A DNA stretch of 17,961 nt. Origin: Lachnospiraceae bacterium. GTDB lineage: Bacteria > Bacillota > Clostridia > Lachnospirales > Lachnospiraceae. The notes beneath the pieces are model-generated. The model searched no databases. It was given only the letters and a program-made list of their open reading frames with translations, and was not told where the DNA came from. The stretch spans positions 1 to 17,961 of the forward strand of contig JAEDFR010000042.1 in assembly GCA_016297945.1 (NCBI GenBank), given 5' to 3'. Every line of letters begins with the position of its first letter. The first letter of the stretch is position 1. The translations under genes were made by a program, and so were the position numbers. Below are positions 15,337 to 17,961 of the stretch, piece after piece.

Positions 15337-15390
15337 ATGCATATAAATAGAGTGATTAATTAGGAAAGAATAAGAACAGAGGATTATATC

Positions 15391-17574
15391 ATGAAAATTG
15401 TGAACCTGATTGAAAATAATATAGGAAACACAGCTTGTATCGCACAGCATGGCTTGAGTTTCTATTTTGAAACAAAGAAACATAAGGTCTTGGTGGATTC
15501 TGGCGCAGATTGTTCCTTTTTGAAAAATGCCGAGGCTTTGGGCGTTGATTTGAAAAAAGTTGATGTTATGATACTAAGCCACGGGCATTATGATCATGCC
15601 GGTGGTATTTTGGGATTTGCAGATTTAAATCCGGATGCAACGATTTATATGCAGTCGACAGCGGATGGAGAGTATTATGCAATTGCTGAAGACGAAAATG
15701 AGTATATCGGAATTGATAAAGAAATTACAAAGCTTCGACAGGTTCAAAAAGTAGATGGAAATCTGAAGATTGATGAAGAATTAGCGTTATTTTCCGGTGT
15801 TACCGGAAGAAGAGGTTTTTCAAAGAGTAATCTTAGGCTTAAGGAAATTGTAGGCGGAGATATCAGACAGGATTCATTTTTGCATGAGCAATATCTTGTG
15901 GTGGAGCAGGAAGGAAAGAAATATCTGTTTTCCGGCTGTGCGCACAACGGTGTATTAAACATCCTGGATCGTTTTAGGGAAATTTACGGATGTGAGCCGG
16001 ATGTGGTCATCAGTGGATTTCACTATATGAAAAAAACGGCTTACTCGGAAGAAGAAGTCCGGATTATTACAGATACGGCAAAAGAACTTGCAAGATGTAA
16101 TACGCAATTTTTTACCTGTCATTGCACCGGCATACCCGCATATGAGATGATGAAACCGATTATGGGAGAAAATCTTCATATGGTAAATAGCGGTGATATC
16201 ATAGAGTTTTATCCGATAAAAAAGGCTGAGAATGTCAACACGGATAAAATTGTGCCCGTTGTGGTGCCGGGATCAAAATCGATTACAAACAGGGCACTTT
16301 TAATCGCAGCCATGGCAAATGGGAAGAGTACCTTGAAAGGTTGTCTGACCAGTGAGGATGCCACTCATTTTTTGGAGTGCATCAGGACTTTGGGCTTTCC
16401 GGTAGAAGTAGTTAGCGATGGACAACTTGGTAGCGATATTACGATTACCGGATTTTGCGGAGACATTCCCAATAAAAAGGCAGAAATTTATGTGGGAAGC
16501 GCCGGAACCGCAGCCAGATTTTTGGTGGCTATGCTTGCTTTTTCAAAAGGAGATTATGTGGTCAATTCTTCCAATCAGATGAAAAAGCGCCCTATGCAGC
16601 CGTTGATTGAGACCTTGAGAAATGCCGGTGCCTGTGTAGAGTGCATGGAAGAAGAAGGTCATTTTCCGTTACATATTGTCGGTATTGGAAACAAAGAAAA
16701 GATTCCGGGAAAAATATCCGTAAATATTGATAAAAGTTCACAGTTTTTGAGTGCGTTACTGATAGCGGCCGGAACTTTTGGCAAAAAAACAGAAATTGAA
16801 GTAGTCGGCTCTCACGGATTGAGCTATGTGGATTTGACAGCAGATATGATGAAGAGCTTCGGAGTTTCTGTAATTAAAAAAGAGGTAGAGGGTCAGGTGG
16901 TTTATGAGCTTTCCGGAACCGACCGTTATCATGCGCTAACCTATGATGTTGAGCCGGATATGTCGGCAGCCGCATATTTTTATGCACTTGCAGCGATTCT
17001 CGGAGTAAAGATTTCGGTAAGCGGTGTTAGAGAGAATATGCTCCAGGGAGATACGCAGTTTCTGGATCTCTTAGAAAAGATGGGATGTAGGAAAAAGCTG
17101 ATAGATCAGACTTTAATAGATGCACAAAAACTTTCCGATTCGTGTCTGGGAAGTATTCTGTTAGAAGGTCCTGCGGGCGGAAAATTAAAAGGCGGATTTA
17201 CCATAGATATGTCTGCGTTTTCCGATCAGGCGCTTACGCTTGCTGCCATTGCACCCTATGCGGATTCTCCCATTTCTATTGTCGGAATTGGTCATATCCG
17301 TTTGCAGGAATGTGACCGTATTCGTGCCATTGTCGATAATTTGACCGCAATGGGCATCCAAGTCGAAGAAAAAGAGGATGCTGTTACCATTTATCCGGGA
17401 CTTTTGCACCGTTGCGACGTCGCAACATATGATGATCATCGTGTGGCGATGTCATTTGCCCTGACCGGCTTGCGGACAGAGGGAATTTACATTATGAATC
17501 CCGCCTGTTGCAAAAAGACCTTTGCACAATACTTCGATGTATTGGAAGATACTCTAAAAAAGATTGTGATATAA
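15391..17574 (+). CDS. aroA: Fusion of an MBL-fold metallohydrolase and EPSP synthase (AroA)
   Basis: One 727-aa ORF carries two enzymes. Residues 1-280 form a metallo-beta-lactamase fold of the DHPMP synthase-like type: SHGHYDHAGG gives the H64-x-H66-x-D68-H69 metal site, followed by SGCAHNG and CHCTG. Residues 285-727 form a full-length 3-phosphoshikimate 1-carboxyvinyltransferase, which joins shikimate-3-phosphate and PEP in the chorismate pathway. Equivalents of the E. coli active-site residues are K296, R301, R376, R400, Q451, D612, E640, R643, H683, R684 and K709, with matching spacing. The K-E-x-D-R motif reads QECDR, so a conserved lysine is glutamine (Q639). The ATG has AGAGGA about 8 nt upstream. 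No stop, frameshift or plausible internal start lies at the junction. No other shikimate gene is in the window, and the MBL substrate is unknown. Confidence 0.9.
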   Translation: MKIVNLIENNIGNTACIAQHGLSFYFETKKHKVLVDSGADCSFLKNAEALGVDLKKVDVMILSHGHYDHAGGILGFADLNPDATIYMQSTADGEYYAIAEDENEYIGIDKEITKLRQVQKVDGNLKIDEELALFSGVTGRRGFSKSNLRLKEIVGGDIRQDSFLHEQYLVVEQEGKKYLFSGCAHNGVLNILDRFREIYGCEPDVVISGFHYMKKTAYSEEEVRIITDTAKELARCNTQFFTCHCTGIPAYEMMKPIMGENLHMVNSGDIIEFYPIKKAENVNTDKIVPVVVPGSKSITNRALLIAAMANGKSTLKGCLTSEDATHFLECIRTLGFPVEVVSDGQLGSDITITGFCGDIPNKKAEIYVGSAGTAARFLVAMLAFSKGDYVVNSSNQMKKRPMQPLIETLRNAGACVECMEEEGHFPLHIVGIGNKEKIPGKISVNIDKSSQFLSALLIAAGTFGKKTEIEVVGSHGLSYVDLTADMMKSFGVSVIKKEVEGQVVYELSGTDRYHALTYDVEPDMSAAAYFYALAAILGVKISVSGVRENMLQGDTQFLDLLEKMGCRKKLIDQTLIDAQKLSDSCLGSILLEGPAGGKLKGGFTIDMSAFSDQALTLAAIAPYADSPISIVGIGHIRLQECDRIRAIVDNLTAMGIQVEEKEDAVTIYPGLLHRCDVATYDDHRVAMSFALTGLRTEGIYIMNPACCKKTFAQYFDVLEDTLKKIVI

Positions 17575-17784
17575 GCCGTTCTTACAGAATAAAATGTATC
17601 TTTGACCGCGGAAACCGAAGTGTGAAGCGGCAAAGATACATTTTATTCTGTGAGAACGACTTGCGTCCCCCCCCCAAAAAGCTTGCGAAGTGTCTTCTTC
17701 TGTGCCTGCATGTTGTTTATTACATCCGAAGAGCAGAGCTGTGCAAATTATAAAAAGAAATAAAAATGTATAAAAATGTTTCAA
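17554..17784 (-). CDS. Short lipoprotein ORF with a G9 tract, possibly truncated or phase-variable
   Basis: From a TTG at 17784 this ORF encodes 76 aa. A lipoprotein signal peptide comes first (basic start, a hydrophobic run of Phe, Leu and Ile, lipobox LLFGC), then NKQHAGTEEDTSQAFWGGD. AGGAAG lies about 7 nt before the TTG, and an extended -10 promoter lies at 17845-17857. Codons for WGG fall in a run of nine Gs (nine Cs on +, 17667-17675). A one-base change there would alter all later residues; loss of one gives a stop within about a dozen codons. From residue 44 on, the frame reads through the inverted repeat 17577-17658, so this tail is unlikely to be a normal domain. The last codons overlap the aroA end on the other strand. 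It may be a remnant of a longer lipoprotein. Confidence 0.45.
   Translation of the reverse strand: MKHFYTFLFLFIICTALLFGCNKQHAGTEEDTSQAFWGGDASRSHRIKCIFAASHFGFRGQRYILFCKNGLYHNLF
17577..17658. repeat. ~33-bp inverted repeat forming a large hairpin after aroA
   Basis: The left arm (17577-17609) and right arm (17627-17658) are complementary except for one T/C difference and one extra A. They include a perfect 20-bp core, with a 17-nt loop between. It starts 3 nt after the aroA stop. No T-run follows on +, so it is not a textbook terminator, though so strong a hairpin could stop transcription or protect the aroA mRNA end. A small repeat element of MITE or REP type is an alternative. Confidence 0.75.
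17667..17675. repeat. Homopolymer of nine Cs (G9 on the - strand)
   Basis: This is the only long G/C homopolymer I noticed in an AT-rich window. It lies inside the - strand lipoprotein ORF. Such tracts slip during replication and are classic contingency sites, and they are also prone to sequencing error. Confidence 0.7.
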
Positions 17785-17844
17785 ATGAAAACTTCCTTTC
17801 TTGAACTTGATAATTGATAAGCAGAATTTTTCAAGTTATCTGTC

Positions 17845-17857
17845 TTATCATACCATA
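17845..17857 (-). promoter_or_regulatory. Extended -10 promoter of the lipoprotein ORF
   Basis: On the - strand the sequence is TATGGTATGATAA, identical to 227-239 on the + strand. TATGAT is at 17852-17847, preceded by TGG. No good -35 is visible. The predicted start is about 55 nt before the TTG. Confidence 0.5.
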
Positions 17858-17900
17858 ACTTTTTGTACTATTCGTGTTATTTTGTATTTTTTCAATTATT

Positions 17901-17961
17901 TAAATCCCTTTTCGGATTTGTGTTCCCGAAAAAGATGTGCTGTAAGTGCGATATATGGGGT
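17901..17961 (-). repeat. Right copy of the ~60-bp intergenic repeat, inverted relative to 23-83
   Basis: Its reverse complement aligns without gaps to 23-83: the identical blocks are 17944-17961 and 17906-17927, with a diverged 8-base block between. This copy has TTCGG/CCGAA pairing inside (17911-17930) that the left copy lacks. It lies about 115 bp upstream of the lipoprotein start, in the same relative orientation as the left copy has to its gene. It is cut by the window end. Confidence 0.75.

Noticed and set aside
17508..17753. + strand 81-aa ORF after aroA
   Set aside because: It overlaps the aroA end out of frame and runs through the hairpin and the C9 tract; it has no ribosome site and no recognisable domain.
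23..17961. Whole window as an 18-kb transposon bounded by terminal inverted repeats
   Set aside because: The cargo is housekeeping (ileS, glgP, aroA, spoVT), there is no transposase or integrase, and the repeats contain no recognised transposon-end features. Dispersed repeats are simpler.

Overview
The window looks like chromosomal DNA of a low-GC, spore-forming Clostridia species, most likely Lachnospiraceae. The reasons are AT-rich DNA with strong AAGGAGG-type ribosome sites, a SpoVT gene with a sigma-G-like promoter, a T-box-controlled isoleucyl-tRNA synthetase, and an XRE/zinc-ribbon membrane regulator of a kind common in that family. Most genes are on the + strand, in short units separated by intrinsic terminators. 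I see no tRNA, rRNA, CRISPR array, phage or transposase.

Layout. 1-277: window edge, with one copy of a ~60-bp repeat, a terminator for an unseen upstream gene, and a promoter. 278-2330: a zinc-dependent phospholipase C-like protein and an Atg22/UMF1-type MFS transporter, 4 nt apart. 2357-3023: spoVT behind a predicted sigma-G promoter. 3060-7178: a strong promoter, an Ile-specific T-box, ileS (type 2-like, 1051 aa), an SseB-family gene and a terminator. 7211-9864: glgP with its own promoter. 9889-13928: a polytopic membrane protein whose last 7 nt overlap a YbhJ-type aconitase-superfamily hydratase. 14060-14974: a 39-aa ORF that may be truncated, then an XRE/2-TM/zinc-ribbon regulator and a terminator. 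14987-15336: a compact convergent locus resembling a type I toxin-antitoxin module, with a 30-aa hydrophobic peptide on the - strand and a short RNA on the + strand sharing one bidirectional terminator. 15391-17574: a single 727-aa ORF joining a metallo-beta-lactamase-fold hydrolase to a complete EPSP synthase (AroA). 17554-17961: a large hairpin, a short - strand lipoprotein ORF containing a G9 tract, and a second, inverted copy of the ~60-bp repeat seen at the left edge.

Most of the window is housekeeping: tRNA charging, glycogen breakdown, aromatic amino acid synthesis and sporulation. The most unusual items are the MBL-AroA fusion, the convergent small toxin/RNA locus whose two transcripts begin with similar rather than complementary sequence, the inverted ~60-bp repeats at the two ends, and the G9-bearing lipoprotein ORF that reads through a ~33-bp inverted repeat.
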